Origin: Bacillus sp. sid0103
GTDB taxonomy: Bacteria > Bacillota > Bacilli > Bacillales_B > DSM-18226
Assembly (NCBI RefSeq): GCF_019219025.1
Contig: NZ_JAHUWN010000002.1
Location: 1-64,000, forward strand
Direction: 5' to 3'
DNA: 64,000 nt
The notes under the pieces are model-generated. The model worked only from the letters and a program-made list of their open reading frames with translations, ran no database searches and was not told the DNA's origin. The position numbers and the translations under genes were made by a program. Positions within the stretch are counted from its first letter, which is position 1, and every line of letters starts with the position of its first letter. Shown one piece after another: positions 34,221 to 42,230 of the stretch.

Positions 34221-35600
34221 TTGAAAAAAAGGGCCCTTATTACCATACCTATTAGCTTGCTGCTTATCGCAGTCATGGTGGCTTCTATTTTCCTAATTAA
34301 TCTCAAACCAGCAGCCGGGAAAATCGCTCAAGCCCAAAAACTTGCGGAATACTCCAAGCCAGCAGTGGTTCGAATCATCGACTATGCTGTTGTGCAATGG
34401 CAGTTTAATAACCCCTATGATCCAGAAGTTATCGCCATATTAGAACAGCTGGATAACCAATCCGTAGTGGGCGGGTCAGGTTCAGGGGCCATTATTAGCT
34501 CGAACGGCTATATTGTCACAAATGCGCATGTGGTGGAAGCGACTCAACAGGAAGACGAGGAGATTGCCAATGCTGCATTTGAACAATTAGTTACGGTGAT
34601 CGCAGACTATTTTAAGGTAGACTATGAAACTGCCTATAAGTATATGGTCCAATACACGCAATACTCGGGGATTCAAAAGGTGCTAAAAGTCGTTTTACCA
34701 GGTGGGGATGTGCTTGATGGCGAAGTGAAAAGCTACGGTGCTCCTATTAATGAGGGTAAAGACGTAGCGGTTCTCAAAATTGAAGGCAAAAACCTTCCTA
34801 CCTTACCGCTCGGAGATTCTGACAACATCCAGAATCAAGATAATATTTGGGTCAGCGGATATCCGGCGGCTGCCGATTCGGATCTATTATCTCCCGATTC
34901 ATCGTTAGTATCTTCGATGAATGCAGGGCAAATCTCGGCAACCTCTAAAAAGACAGAACAAGGAAGCCCGGTCATCCAAATTAACGCTGCTGCTACACAC
35001 GGGAATAGCGGCGGACCAGTCATCAATCAAAAAGGTGAAATCATTGGCCTGCTCACCTTTAGGGGCGACACGGTAAACGGTCAAGAAATCCAAGGCTTTA
35101 ACTTTGCCGTGCCGGTCAATACCGTTAAAGAATTTGTCAATCAAGCTGGGGCAAAAAATGCAAAGAGTGACACGGATAAACTTTATCAAGATGGACTTAA
35201 CCTCTACTGGGGCGGCTATTATAAGCATGCTTTAGAAAAATTTGAGGCGGTTCAACGGATCTATCCAAATCATTCCGAAATCAAACAATATATCGCAAAC
35301 TCTGAGAAAAAGATGGGCAGCAGTAAGAGGCTCTGGTCTGATTACGCTACAATCTTCTACATTGTTGATGGCGTTTCCGGAGTAATCATTATCATCCTCT
35401 TGTTGTTCACGTTTGCTTTTAGACCGAAACAGCAAGCAGGAGCGGCAGCGGTCTCACCAGCTCCAAACCAGACACCGGTAACACCTCCTGCGCCTGAAAA
35501 TACACTTACCGACCTAAATAATGATGGAAAAATCGACGTTCAAGATATCCTCCTCGCCCTCCAAGAAGCACAGAAGAAGCAGAAAAAAGACGAGGAATAA
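34221..35600 (+). CDS. HtrA-like membrane serine protease with C-terminal dockerin-like segment
   Basis: About 460 residues. Order: N-terminal membrane anchor (residues ~8-28); trypsin-like S1C domain with the catalytic triad in TNAHVV (His), DVAVLKIEG (Asp) and HGNSGGPV (Ser); a helical repeat-like stretch (YQDGLNLYWGGYYKHALEKF); a second membrane helix (about 385-410); a Pro/Ala linker; and a final DLNNDGKIDVQDILLAL motif resembling one dockerin/EF-hand repeat. No PDZ domain is evident. TTG at 34221 fits AGGAG and an anchor start; an ATG at 34137 gives an unlikely longer N terminus. Confidence 0.8.
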   Translation: MKKRALITIPISLLLIAVMVASIFLINLKPAAGKIAQAQKLAEYSKPAVVRIIDYAVVQWQFNNPYDPEVIAILEQLDNQSVVGGSGSGAIISSNGYIVTNAHVVEATQQEDEEIANAAFEQLVTVIADYFKVDYETAYKYMVQYTQYSGIQKVLKVVLPGGDVLDGEVKSYGAPINEGKDVAVLKIEGKNLPTLPLGDSDNIQNQDNIWVSGYPAAADSDLLSPDSSLVSSMNAGQISATSKKTEQGSPVIQINAAATHGNSGGPVINQKGEIIGLLTFRGDTVNGQEIQGFNFAVPVNTVKEFVNQAGAKNAKSDTDKLYQDGLNLYWGGYYKHALEKFEAVQRIYPNHSEIKQYIANSEKKMGSSKRLWSDYATIFYIVDGVSGVIIIILLLFTFAFRPKQQAGAAAVSPAPNQTPVTPPAPENTLTDLNNDGKIDVQDILLALQEAQKKQKKDEE

Positions 35601-35603
35601 TCT

Positions 35604-35616
35604 GGTGCCTGACACC
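35604..35616. repeat. REP-like palindrome
   Basis: Exact GGTGCCTGACACC, four bases after the protease stop codon. Confidence 0.75.
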
Positions 35617-35636
35617 AATATACTGAGATAACTTAA

Positions 35637-35672
35637 AAAAATGGGGATGTAGTCGAGACTACGTCCCATTTC
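35637..35672 (+). terminator. Terminator after the protease gene
   Basis: AAATGGG-ATGTAGTC / GACTAC-GTCCCATTT with one bulge and one G-T pair. Confidence 0.6.
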
Positions 35673-35710
35673 TATAATACGAGATTGATTTCATTTAGAA
35701 GTGATTACAA

Positions 35711-36526
35711 GTGTCTGAAAATCTGTTATTAGCCTTTGGATTAACATTATTTGCAGGGCTTGCTACTGGAATTGGCGGCGTTTTGGCCTTCCTTACCTAA
35801 CATACCAATACAAAATTTTCATCCATAACTCTCGGATTCTCTACAGGTGTCATGATCTATGTAGCGATGGTTGAAATTTTTGTAAAGGCCAAAGTTGCTC
35901 TTGTCGATGCTTTGGAAATTGGTTAAGGAAACTGGTTAACCGTCGGAGAATTCTTTGCTGGAATGTTGTTGATTGCCAGCATTGACAATTTTATTCCCAA
36001 GCAAAGCAACTCCCATGAATTAAAGAAAGCTGAGGACATGACAACGGGTGGAGATACGAGTGAAGGGGGTAAGCCAGATTTATTAAAAATGGGCACACTT
36101 ACCGCTCTTGCCATCGGAATTCATAACTTTCCTGAGGGAATTGCAACCTTCACCTCTGCACTGCAAGATCCTGAACTCGGAATTGCCATTGCTGCAGCCA
36201 TTGCGATTCACAATGTTCTAGAATGGATCGCAGTTTCCGTGCCTTTCTATTTAACCACGGGTAAAAAAAAACAAGCTTTTAAACTCTCAATCTATTCCGG
36301 TTTGTCTGAGCCTATCGGAGCATTGGCAGCCTACCTTTTCTTACTGCCGTTTCTAAACGACATCATGTTCGGGATAATATTCGCAGCAGTGGCAGGAATC
36401 ATGGTCTTCATCTCCCTAGATGAACTTTTGCCTGCAGCCAAGAGATACGATGAGGCACACCTATCCATCTACAGACTAATCGGCGGGATGGTCGTAATGG
36501 CCCTAGGCCTGCTATTATTTATATAG
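35711..36526 (+). pseudogene. ZIP-family (ZupT-like) metal transporter with two in-frame stops
   Basis: One continuous frame from GTG at 35711 encodes a ZupT-like transporter (LATGIGGVLAF, GFSTGVMIYVAMVEI, AIGIHNFPEGIATF, AIAIHNVLEWIAV, VFISLDELLPA). It is interrupted by TAA at 35798-35800 and TAA at 35924-35926. Sequence between and after the stops is otherwise undamaged and in frame. ZIP metal-site residues (HNFPEG, HNVLEW) lie after the second stop. A shortened product from ATG at 35963 would lack the first helices. Recent inactivation is the simplest reading. Confidence 0.8.
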
Positions 36527-36539
36527 GAGTACGCTGGTT

Positions 36540-36582
36540 GATGTCAGGCACCATGTGAAAAATTCACATGGTGCCTGACACC
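36540..36582. repeat. REP-like pair forming a long hairpin
   Basis: ATGTCAGGCACCATGTGAA (36541-36559) and TTCACATGGTGCCTGACAC form an almost perfect stem of about 19 bases around a short A-loop. A very similar unit is at 61163-61205. Confidence 0.8.
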
Positions 36583-36608
36583 CAAATTTATTTAGGTGGT
36601 GATGCCCC

Positions 36609-37169
36609 ATGATTTATTTTTATCTCGTTTTATCCTATTTAATTGGGAGTATCATGTTTGGATTTCTGATAACGAAAACTCTCTATCATAAAGATATTCG
36701 CCGGGAAGGGAGTGGCAATGTCGGGGCTAGGAATGCCGGGCGACTACTTGGTAAGATGGCGTTTGTGTTGATATTTTTAGGCGATGCCCTTAAAGGTGTA
36801 CTCATCATATTGCTCGCCCGCTATATCGGATTTTCTTCTCCCTTTCAACTTGTGGGTCTAGGCATGGGTATTTTAGGACATTTGAAACCTATTACGTTGA
36901 ACTTTAAGGGCGGAAAAGGGATCTCAACCTTTATTGGCGGGATGATCATGTTCGAACCACTTCTTGTTCCAGTAATTATCGTGGCATTTCTTGTTCTTTA
37001 TCCCTTTACAAAGAGTTTCACCTTTTCCGGATTGGGAGCATTCCTTTTCATACCAGCTTTTCTATTCATCATGCATGACGATTGGATCAACTGTGCTATT
37101 GTAGTTGGGATTCTAGCTCTCATTTTTCTGGCTCATTGGGACAACATTAGAGTAAGATTGAAGAAATAA
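36609..37169 (+). CDS. plsY: Acyl-phosphate:glycerol-3-phosphate acyltransferase
   Basis: A 186-residue integral membrane enzyme for the first acylation in phospholipid synthesis. All PlsY motifs are visible: GSGNVGARNAGR (about 36-47) in the first loop, and FKGGKGISTF (about 98-107) for the phosphate site. Five or so hydrophobic helices; length slightly under the usual 195-200. Good AGGTGGTG site. Lies between a ZIP pseudogene and convergent yifB. Confidence 0.9.
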   Translation: MIYFYLVLSYLIGSIMFGFLITKTLYHKDIRREGSGNVGARNAGRLLGKMAFVLIFLGDALKGVLIILLARYIGFSSPFQLVGLGMGILGHLKPITLNFKGGKGISTFIGGMIMFEPLLVPVIIVAFLVLYPFTKSFTFSGLGAFLFIPAFLFIMHDDWINCAIVVGILALIFLAHWDNIRVRLKK

Positions 37170-37207
37170 CTACACTGTACTCCCCACGTGGACACTATAG
37201 CAATTTT

Positions 37208-37230
37208 GTCCACGGACGGTGCCTGACACC
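37208..37230. repeat. REP-like unit
   Basis: GTCCACGGAC followed directly by exact GGTGCCTGACACC (37218-37230), 12 bases before the yifB 3' end. Confidence 0.75.
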
Positions 37231-37241
37231 ACGAACCTCAT

Positions 37242-38735
37242 TCACACTTCATTCAACTTAATGGCGTCCAATATACTTTGGTCGGTTATGGCGCGGCTTG
37301 CTTGCAGATCAGAGATGGTACGGGCGATACGGGTGATTTTGATTTGTGTCCGATTACTCCAATTCCTCTTTATTGCAATTCGCTGCAAATTCGATTGTTG
37401 TTCATCCTTTAGGGGACTTTTGCTTAATAGCATTTCATAAGGGATTCTACCGTTGCATATCTCCCTTCCATACCGATCATATTGCCTGTTCCTTGCGGCC
37501 TCCACCCTCGCCCGGACAATTTTTGAAAGCTCTCCTTCCTTTTTATTGACTGCGGCGTTAAAATCAATCGGTCTTAAAGACAGATTAATATCAAACCGAT
37601 CCCTGAGCGGCCCAGAAAGCCTATTTTGGTAGGCGATTATTTGCTTTTTTGTACAGGTACAATAATGAGTATTTGATCCCTCATAGCCACATGGGCATGG
37701 ATTCATCGCTGCTATTAATATAAACGATGCTGGGTATGTAATGGTCGCATGGGTCCTACTAATCATAATCATCCCATTTTCTAATGGCTGCCGCAGCATA
37801 TCTAATGTTTTTTTCGAAAACTCCCCGATTTCATCGAGAAACAATACGCCACGATGTGCTAACGATATTTCGCCTGGCTTTGGGTATTGTCCTCCCCCGA
37901 TAATAGAAACTCCTGAAGCTGAGTGATGCGGATTTCGAAATGGCGGCATGTTGGAATGGGGGTAAGCGTTTTGACTGAGTTGATACAAGCTGATAACCTC
38001 AAGTAACGACTCTTTTGTTAGTGATGGTAAAATGGATGGGAAAGATTCGGCTAACATGCTTTTCCCACAACCAGGCGGCCCCGTCAGTAAAACATGATGC
38101 TCTCCCGCCGCTGCTACCTCTAAAGCATATTTCGCTTCTGTATGACCAATAATCTTCTGCATATCCAAAAGACTAATACTGGTAAATCCCTCATTCTCTA
38201 GTCTTTTTTTAAAAGGAGGGGTCCATTGCCCCGAAAGATGTGAGATCGCCTCCTGTAAACTAGAAACATATATAATTTCCATTGGTTCTAGTTCTAATAC
38301 CGGCAGTTTCTCATTAAAAGGGATATAAAGCTTTTTTATCCCCAGCCTCTTTGCAGCAAGGATTGCTGGGAGCATTCCTTCTACAGGCTGAATAGATCCA
38401 TCCAACGATAATGCCCCTAGAAAACCTGTATCCTCAGAAACTATTACCTCTAGTTCATGCAAACTTTGCAGGACAGCTATCGCCATCGGTAAATCAAACA
38501 TAGATCCGTATTTTTTTTGGTCAGCTGGTGATAGATTAATAGTTATTTTCTGACCTGACAGATGATAACCGAGTGTTCGAAGTGCAGCAATGATTCGCTC
38601 CTTTGCTTCCTTCACTGCTGCATCAGGCAGACCGACAATTTTAAACGAATCGTTCCCGACATATGATCCAACCTCAACGTGTACCCGATATCCCTCCATC
38701 CCTTTTAAGGCGATACTCGTTACCTTAGCCCACAT
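37242..38735 (-). CDS. YifB/ComM-family Mg-chelatase-like AAA+ ATPase
   Basis: 497 residues. The N-terminal Lon-protease-like fold (about 1-165) includes SPADQKKYGSMFDLPMA. The AAA+ core has Walker A GPPGCGKSM, Walker B LFLDEIGEF, and a Cys-rich insert (MNPCPCGYEG...CTC), then the C-terminal lid. Its strong AAGGAGGATG site and the first codons lie inside the 3' end of the transposase gene (16-base overlap). ComM helicases aid branch migration in natural transformation; YifB's role in Bacillus is less clear. Confidence 0.9.
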   Translation of the reverse strand: MWAKVTSIALKGMEGYRVHVEVGSYVGNDSFKIVGLPDAAVKEAKERIIAALRTLGYHLSGQKITINLSPADQKKYGSMFDLPMAIAVLQSLHELEVIVSEDTGFLGALSLDGSIQPVEGMLPAILAAKRLGIKKLYIPFNEKLPVLELEPMEIIYVSSLQEAISHLSGQWTPPFKKRLENEGFTSISLLDMQKIIGHTEAKYALEVAAAGEHHVLLTGPPGCGKSMLAESFPSILPSLTKESLLEVISLYQLSQNAYPHSNMPPFRNPHHSASGVSIIGGGQYPKPGEISLAHRGVLFLDEIGEFSKKTLDMLRQPLENGMIMISRTHATITYPASFILIAAMNPCPCGYEGSNTHYCTCTKKQIIAYQNRLSGPLRDRFDINLSLRPIDFNAAVNKKEGELSKIVRARVEAARNRQYDRYGREICNGRIPYEMLLSKSPLKDEQQSNLQRIAIKRNWSNRTQIKITRIARTISDLQASRAITDQSILDAIKLNEV

Positions 38736-39328
38736 GTGACATCCTCCTTATCAAACATATGAATTTTCCCATTTTCCCAAAAGAACTTATCTGTGGGTAC
38801 TGATTTTAGATAATTTTCATAGTGTTGTAATGGCGGATTGGGAAAATAGGAAAGAAGCGGTTGAGGGTCAATTAAGGAGATGCTTTCACCAAAGATATAG
38901 GTCCGGCAGCTGCTCCATGGATAATCCTCAGGATTTGCCACCATACCTGCTGAAGTGGGATTTAAATGAATGTATTTACTGACGTCAATCTCATATTCAG
39001 GAGAATTAAGGAGTTCAGCACCATATCGCTTTTCAAACACATGGCCGGAGAAATCGTACTTTTTATTGATATACTTGGCAAATTTAGTATTGAGATTTTT
39101 CATGATCGTACTTAGAGGGGTATCAAACGTTTCAAGCTGCAGATGGATATGATTGGTCATCAAACAGTAGGTGTGAAGATTAAAAGGATATCTCTCTTTG
39201 GTTTCTTTTAGTAAGGCTAGGTACTTCTCAAAATCATCATTGTCGAAAAAAAGTGAGCTTCTTCTAATTCCTCTGCATGTAACATGATACCTCGCACCTT
39301 TGAACCAAAGGCGAACACCGCGAACCAT
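38720..39328 (-). CDS. REP-associated tyrosine transposase (RAYT, IS200-like Y1 family)
   Basis: 202 residues of the Y1_Tnp/RAYT type. It has the HUH metal motif His60-x-His62 in MTNHIHLQLE, the candidate nucleophile Tyr119 in VSKYIHLNP, and GHVFEKRY between them. ATG at 39328 follows AAGGAGTG; GTG at 39337 is less likely. RAYTs are single-copy, not flanked by their own terminal repeats, and act on genomic REP palindromes. No IS ends are seen here, but many copies of one palindrome surround it. Confidence 0.85.
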   Translation of the reverse strand: MVRGVRLWFKGARYHVTCRGIRRSSLFFDNDDFEKYLALLKETKERYPFNLHTYCLMTNHIHLQLETFDTPLSTIMKNLNTKFAKYINKKYDFSGHVFEKRYGAELLNSPEYEIDVSKYIHLNPTSAGMVANPEDYPWSSCRTYIFGESISLIDPQPLLSYFPNPPLQHYENYLKSVPTDKFFWENGKIHMFDKEDVTCGLR

Positions 39329-39337
39329 TGCAATCAC

Positions 39338-39670
39338 TCCTTAAAGAATAGTGGATAAAATTTAGATGGGGATGAGGAGAAAATGGGAGTTGTGGGAAAG
39401 ACAGTTACCCCAAGAGGCAGGAAAAGCAGATATAAACCACTAATACATTCGACATCCCCTCCCAAAATCCTGCACATCTCACCAAAATTCAATACACCCT
39501 CGAAAACATTCGATATTGTTATAACCGTCCTCTGAAGGAGGACAAATGTCCACGCACGGTGCCTGACACCATTTATAACACCGGCACCTTAAAAATCATG
39601 AATAAAGAGTCCCAGGTGCTAATATTTATTTTGTATGGCTTTATTTTTCTTACTTTCTATTTGGGGGTGA
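39338..39670. other. Intergenic region upstream of the RAYT gene
   Basis: Contains one REP-like unit (39541-39570). A short frame from ATG at 39598 (MNKESQVLIFILYGF...) encodes one hydrophobic helix but has no ribosome binding site; it may be read-through debris of the next gene's upstream region. Confidence 0.45.
39541..39570. repeat. REP-like unit
   Basis: GACAAATGTCCACGCAC followed directly by exact GGTGCCTGACACC (39558-39570). Confidence 0.75.
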
Positions 39671-39940
39671 TTGTCTCTGAACGCGGTAAGAATTATTCAA
39701 TGGCTGTTGGGCGGATTGCTTCTCGTCTATGGAATTTATCTTATTTTTGGAGTACAAGAGTTCTTTGGAACTTTAGCGATAATAGCTGCCTTTTTTATCT
39801 TTCCTAGCATTGGAAAAGGACCAAATAAATCTTATAGCAATGATTACCAGTCTGATACAAACAACAATGATGACAATGACGATTCCAATTCCAGCGGAGA
39901 TTCTGGTGGGGACGGTGGCAGAGACGGTGGCGGGGATTAA
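39671..39940 (+). CDS. Small membrane protein with Asp/Gly-rich tail
   Basis: 89 residues from a TTG start behind GGGGGTGA. Two hydrophobic helices occupy about 8-47 (IIQWLLGGLLLVYGIYLIF; LAIIAAFFIFP), followed by a hydrophilic tail that ends in Asp/Asn/Gly/Ser repeats (SGDSGGDGGRDGGGD). I recognise no family. Followed by a terminator shared with the convergent ferritin-like gene. Confidence 0.5.
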   Translation: MSLNAVRIIQWLLGGLLLVYGIYLIFGVQEFFGTLAIIAAFFIFPSIGKGPNKSYSNDYQSDTNNNDDNDDSNSSGDSGGDGGRDGGGD

Positions 39941-39969
39941 TTCTCACCTATTACAAAACACAATGAAAA

Positions 39970-40000
39970 ACACCCTTGCGCCTTCGGCGACAAGGGTGTA
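39970..40000. terminator. Bidirectional terminator
   Basis: CACCCTTGcGCC / GGCgaCAAGGGTG with flanking A- and T-runs. Confidence 0.7.
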
Positions 40001-40026
40001 ATTTTTGATGGAAAACCTAACACTAA

Positions 40027-40470
40027 TTACTTATTTTTCGAATAAAAGTACAAAAACCATACCGCGTGATTCTGCTCATCTGCGGCTGCTCTTCGAAATG
40101 CCTCTTTTATAGTTGGATCAGCAGTACCATCAGCAACTTCCATGTAAAAGTCCACTGTTGTTTGCTCATCTTGTAAGGCAAACTCTAATCCTTCTAAATA
40201 CACATTTGGACATTCCTCACCGAACTTTTGTTGTTGCGGCTTTCTTCCGGTTAACTTAGTATAAATTTGTTCAAATTGTTTATGGTGCTTTAATTCATCT
40301 TTGCGAATTTCAAGGATTCGGCTTTTCTCCTTTTCATTGGGAGCCAAATTTGCTAATTGGGTATAACAATGGATGGCATTATACTCACCATTTATTGCTT
40401 TTTCAACTTCTCGAATCAATTTATTATTTTGTCTATATAAGGCATCATAGTAATTCGTGAACGGATACAT
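40027..40470 (-). CDS. Ferritin-like domain protein (YhjR-like)
   Basis: 147 residues forming a four-helix bundle. Likely di-iron ligands are visible: GEYNAIHCY (Glu) in helix 1, KDELKHHKQF (Glu-x2-His) in helix 2, ALQDEQTTVDFY in helix 3 and AADEQNHAVWF (Glu-x2-His) in helix 4. This rubrerythrin-like pattern matches B. subtilis YhjR, which is sporulation-linked. Single gene. Confidence 0.8.
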   Translation of the reverse strand: MYPFTNYYDALYRQNNKLIREVEKAINGEYNAIHCYTQLANLAPNEKEKSRILEIRKDELKHHKQFEQIYTKLTGRKPQQQKFGEECPNVYLEGLEFALQDEQTTVDFYMEVADGTADPTIKEAFRRAAADEQNHAVWFLYFYSKNK

Positions 40471-40841
40471 AGTAAAACCTCCCCGTTTATTCTCATGGAT
40501 ATCCTACGTGTGACGAGATTACCGGGTGCTTACTATATTTGTACTTTACCCTAAACACAATATGAAAATATCAACAATGGTGCCTGACACCGTTTAGAAT
40601 TGTTCACTTATAGAAACAATGGACTAAAGTCTCACTTCTTAGATGAGAGTAATTTTCTAGACAAAGTTCCTATTATTTTCATTCATATTAGCTCACTAAA
40701 CGGCTTATGCATTAGAAACGAAACAAATTTTCCACCATATTATGATGATAGGGTTTTCGGGGACGAAGGCGGAAGGAACATTACGAACATCTAAATGAAG
40801 CAGCAAATTCCACCCCCCAATAATAAAACGGAGGTTTTTAC
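40471..40841. other. Intergenic region with one REP-like palindrome
   Basis: Exact GGTGCCTGACACC at 40579-40591. A 64-codon frame (40600-40794) has no ribosome binding site and no recognisable product, so I do not call it. GGAGG at about 40830 serves the next gene. Confidence 0.55.
40579..40591. repeat. REP-like palindrome
   Basis: Exact GGTGCCTGACACC; no TGTCCAC box beside it. Confidence 0.75.
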
Positions 40842-41288
40842 ATGAATAAGAAGGTTTTTGTTTTAGCCGCAACTATTATAATGCTCCTGAGCGGTTGTTC
40901 CATGTTAAATGACGCGAAAGATACACTAACATATGTGAATGATGCGAAGAACTATTTAGACAAGGCGACGGTCTTTGCAAATGATGCTCCCTCTCTTGCG
41001 CAACAAGCGGTTGGCGACCAGCAGGCCACAGCAGAACTTAAAACAATGCTCCAGGACATGAAACAAGAGATCAATGCATTTAATAAACTTCAAGCACCAG
41101 ACATAGCAGCCGACTTACACCAGCAACTCGTTGACCAAAACACCAAACTTGCTGCTGGAATTGACCTATATTTACAAAATATGAAGAATGGGTTACTCGA
41201 CCCTTCTGTCCTTAAAAATACTGAAATTTTTCAAAGCGTCCAAGACATCAGCAGCATCCTCGATCAAATTAAACAGCTTGGGCAGTAA
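40842..41288 (+). CDS. DUF6376-like lipoprotein
   Basis: 148 residues: signal peptide with lipobox LLSGC (Cys about residue 19), then an all-helical domain (NDAKDTLTYVNDAKNYLDKA ...; DLHQQLVDQNTKLAAGIDLY) of the type annotated DUF6376 in Bacilli. Lipid-anchored on the outer face of the membrane; function unknown. ATG behind GGAGG; followed by a strong hairpin. Single gene. Confidence 0.7.
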   Translation: MNKKVFVLAATIIMLLSGCSMLNDAKDTLTYVNDAKNYLDKATVFANDAPSLAQQAVGDQQATAELKTMLQDMKQEINAFNKLQAPDIAADLHQQLVDQNTKLAAGIDLYLQNMKNGLLDPSVLKNTEIFQSVQDISSILDQIKQLGQ

Positions 41289-41328
41289 TTATAAACTCTG
41301 ATACCATGCTATAAATGTTCAAAGGACA

Positions 41329-41373
41329 AATGGCGGTCACAATGAATGAGAATTTCTCAATGTGACCGCCATT
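41329..41373. terminator. Terminator after the lipoprotein gene
   Basis: Perfect 13-base stem AATGGCGGTCACA / TGTGACCGCCATT with a 19-base loop that itself can pair (GAGAA / TTCTC). Confidence 0.65.
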
Positions 41374-41427
41374 GATATTTGGAATTCCATATAAAAGCTT
41401 ACTATTCTTTTGGAACCTTATATAAGA

Positions 41428-41895
41428 TTAAATTCCAAGTTTTTCGATTGATGTTTCGAAAGGTGATTCGATAATCCTTTTTTGATATACAAGCGTTTTC
41501 CCTGTCTCTTTCCCTTCTGTGGGATTACCCATCTTCTGTAAGATTTCTTCTCTTGTGATTCCAATCTCGATGTGAAACATGTAAAGTGTTTTTAGTTCCT
41601 CTTCATCCATCACGACCTGGCGATTTTTTATCGTATAAACATATGTATGGATATCCTCATGATCATGCATTTCTTCATATTTACCCCAAACTTTTTCAAC
41701 ATCTGCTAAGCGGATTTTTTTATCCAATCGGAGCGGAGTTCCTACTAGAATCCCCTTTTCCAATCCTATGATCGTTTCTTTATTTAACACAATCACATTG
41801 TCTTTTTCCGTGTTGGTGTTAGGAATTTCTTTAGCACAGGCAGTCATTAATGTAATCAATAAAATTAACAATCCTAGCATTCTCCATTTCTTCAT
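41428..41895 (-). CDS. Lipoprotein with BamE/DUF4309-like fold (unknown function)
   Basis: 155 residues: lipobox LMTAC near residue 20, then a domain with VEKVWGKYEE, YVYTIKNRQVV and the repeat-like IGITREEILQKMGNPTEGK. The last resembles the GMTkdEV..lGkP signature of SmpA/BamE-like and DUF4309 (YjgB) proteins. Assignment is tentative. Single gene, convergent with the preceding lipoprotein. Confidence 0.55.
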   Translation of the reverse strand: MKKWRMLGLLILLITLMTACAKEIPNTNTEKDNVIVLNKETIIGLEKGILVGTPLRLDKKIRLADVEKVWGKYEEMHDHEDIHTYVYTIKNRQVVMDEEELKTLYMFHIEIGITREEILQKMGNPTEGKETGKTLVYQKRIIESPFETSIEKLGI

Positions 41896-42230
41896 AAAAA
41901 ATCCCCGCCTCTCAATGGCCTATAAAATTAGCATATCATATTTGTTCATACCAACGATTTTGATGTTATGATAGTAGCAATATTAGATAACCATTAAAAC
42001 TTTGATATGTTTTCCGTCCTTACAAGGGGGACATTTGTCCATGAATGGTGCCTGACACCACAAAAAGACATTTGTCCATGAATGGTGCCTGACACCACAA
42101 AAAGACATTTGTCCACGAATGGTGCCTGACACCACAAATATCACATCAAATATCACAAAAAAAATATCACTAAAAATAACACCAAAAATACCAAACAATA
42201 AACCAAACTTGAGAGGAGATTGGCTAGTCT
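41896..42230. other. Intergenic region with the 37-bp tandem repeat
   Basis: The left third should hold the minus-strand lipoprotein promoter; the middle is the triple REP repeat (42030-42140). The right part is A/C-rich low-complexity sequence (repeated ATATCAC and ACCAAA) before the GAGAGGAG site of the next gene. Confidence 0.6.
42030..42140. repeat. Three tandem 37-bp REP units
   Basis: Units start at 42030, 42067 and 42104; each contains GACATTTGTCCA(T/C)GAAT followed by GGTGCCTGACACCACAAA. The palindromes are at 42047, 42084 and 42121. Units one and two are identical; unit three differs at CAT/CAC and at its last bases. Confidence 0.9.

Noticed and set aside
35798..35926. Programmed read-through or recoding at the two stops in the ZIP gene
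   Set aside because: Both are TAA, the least readily suppressed stop, with no visible recoding element; recent inactivation is simpler.
38720..39337. Complete IS200/IS605 insertion sequence
   Set aside because: The protein has RAYT character, no subterminal IS hairpins or TnpB gene lie beside it, and the gene overlaps yifB.
39598..39807. 70-codon frame overlapping the small membrane protein gene
   Set aside because: No ribosome binding site and the second half is an out-of-frame shadow of the better-supported gene at 39671.
40600..40794. 64-codon open frame between the ferritin-like gene and the lipoprotein
   Set aside because: No ribosome binding site, starts inside REP-adjacent sequence, and the translated product resembles nothing.
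42030..42140. Possible short CRISPR array
   Set aside because: Units are contiguous 37-base repeats with no unique spacers, and the repeat core occurs singly elsewhere in the window; no cas genes are present.
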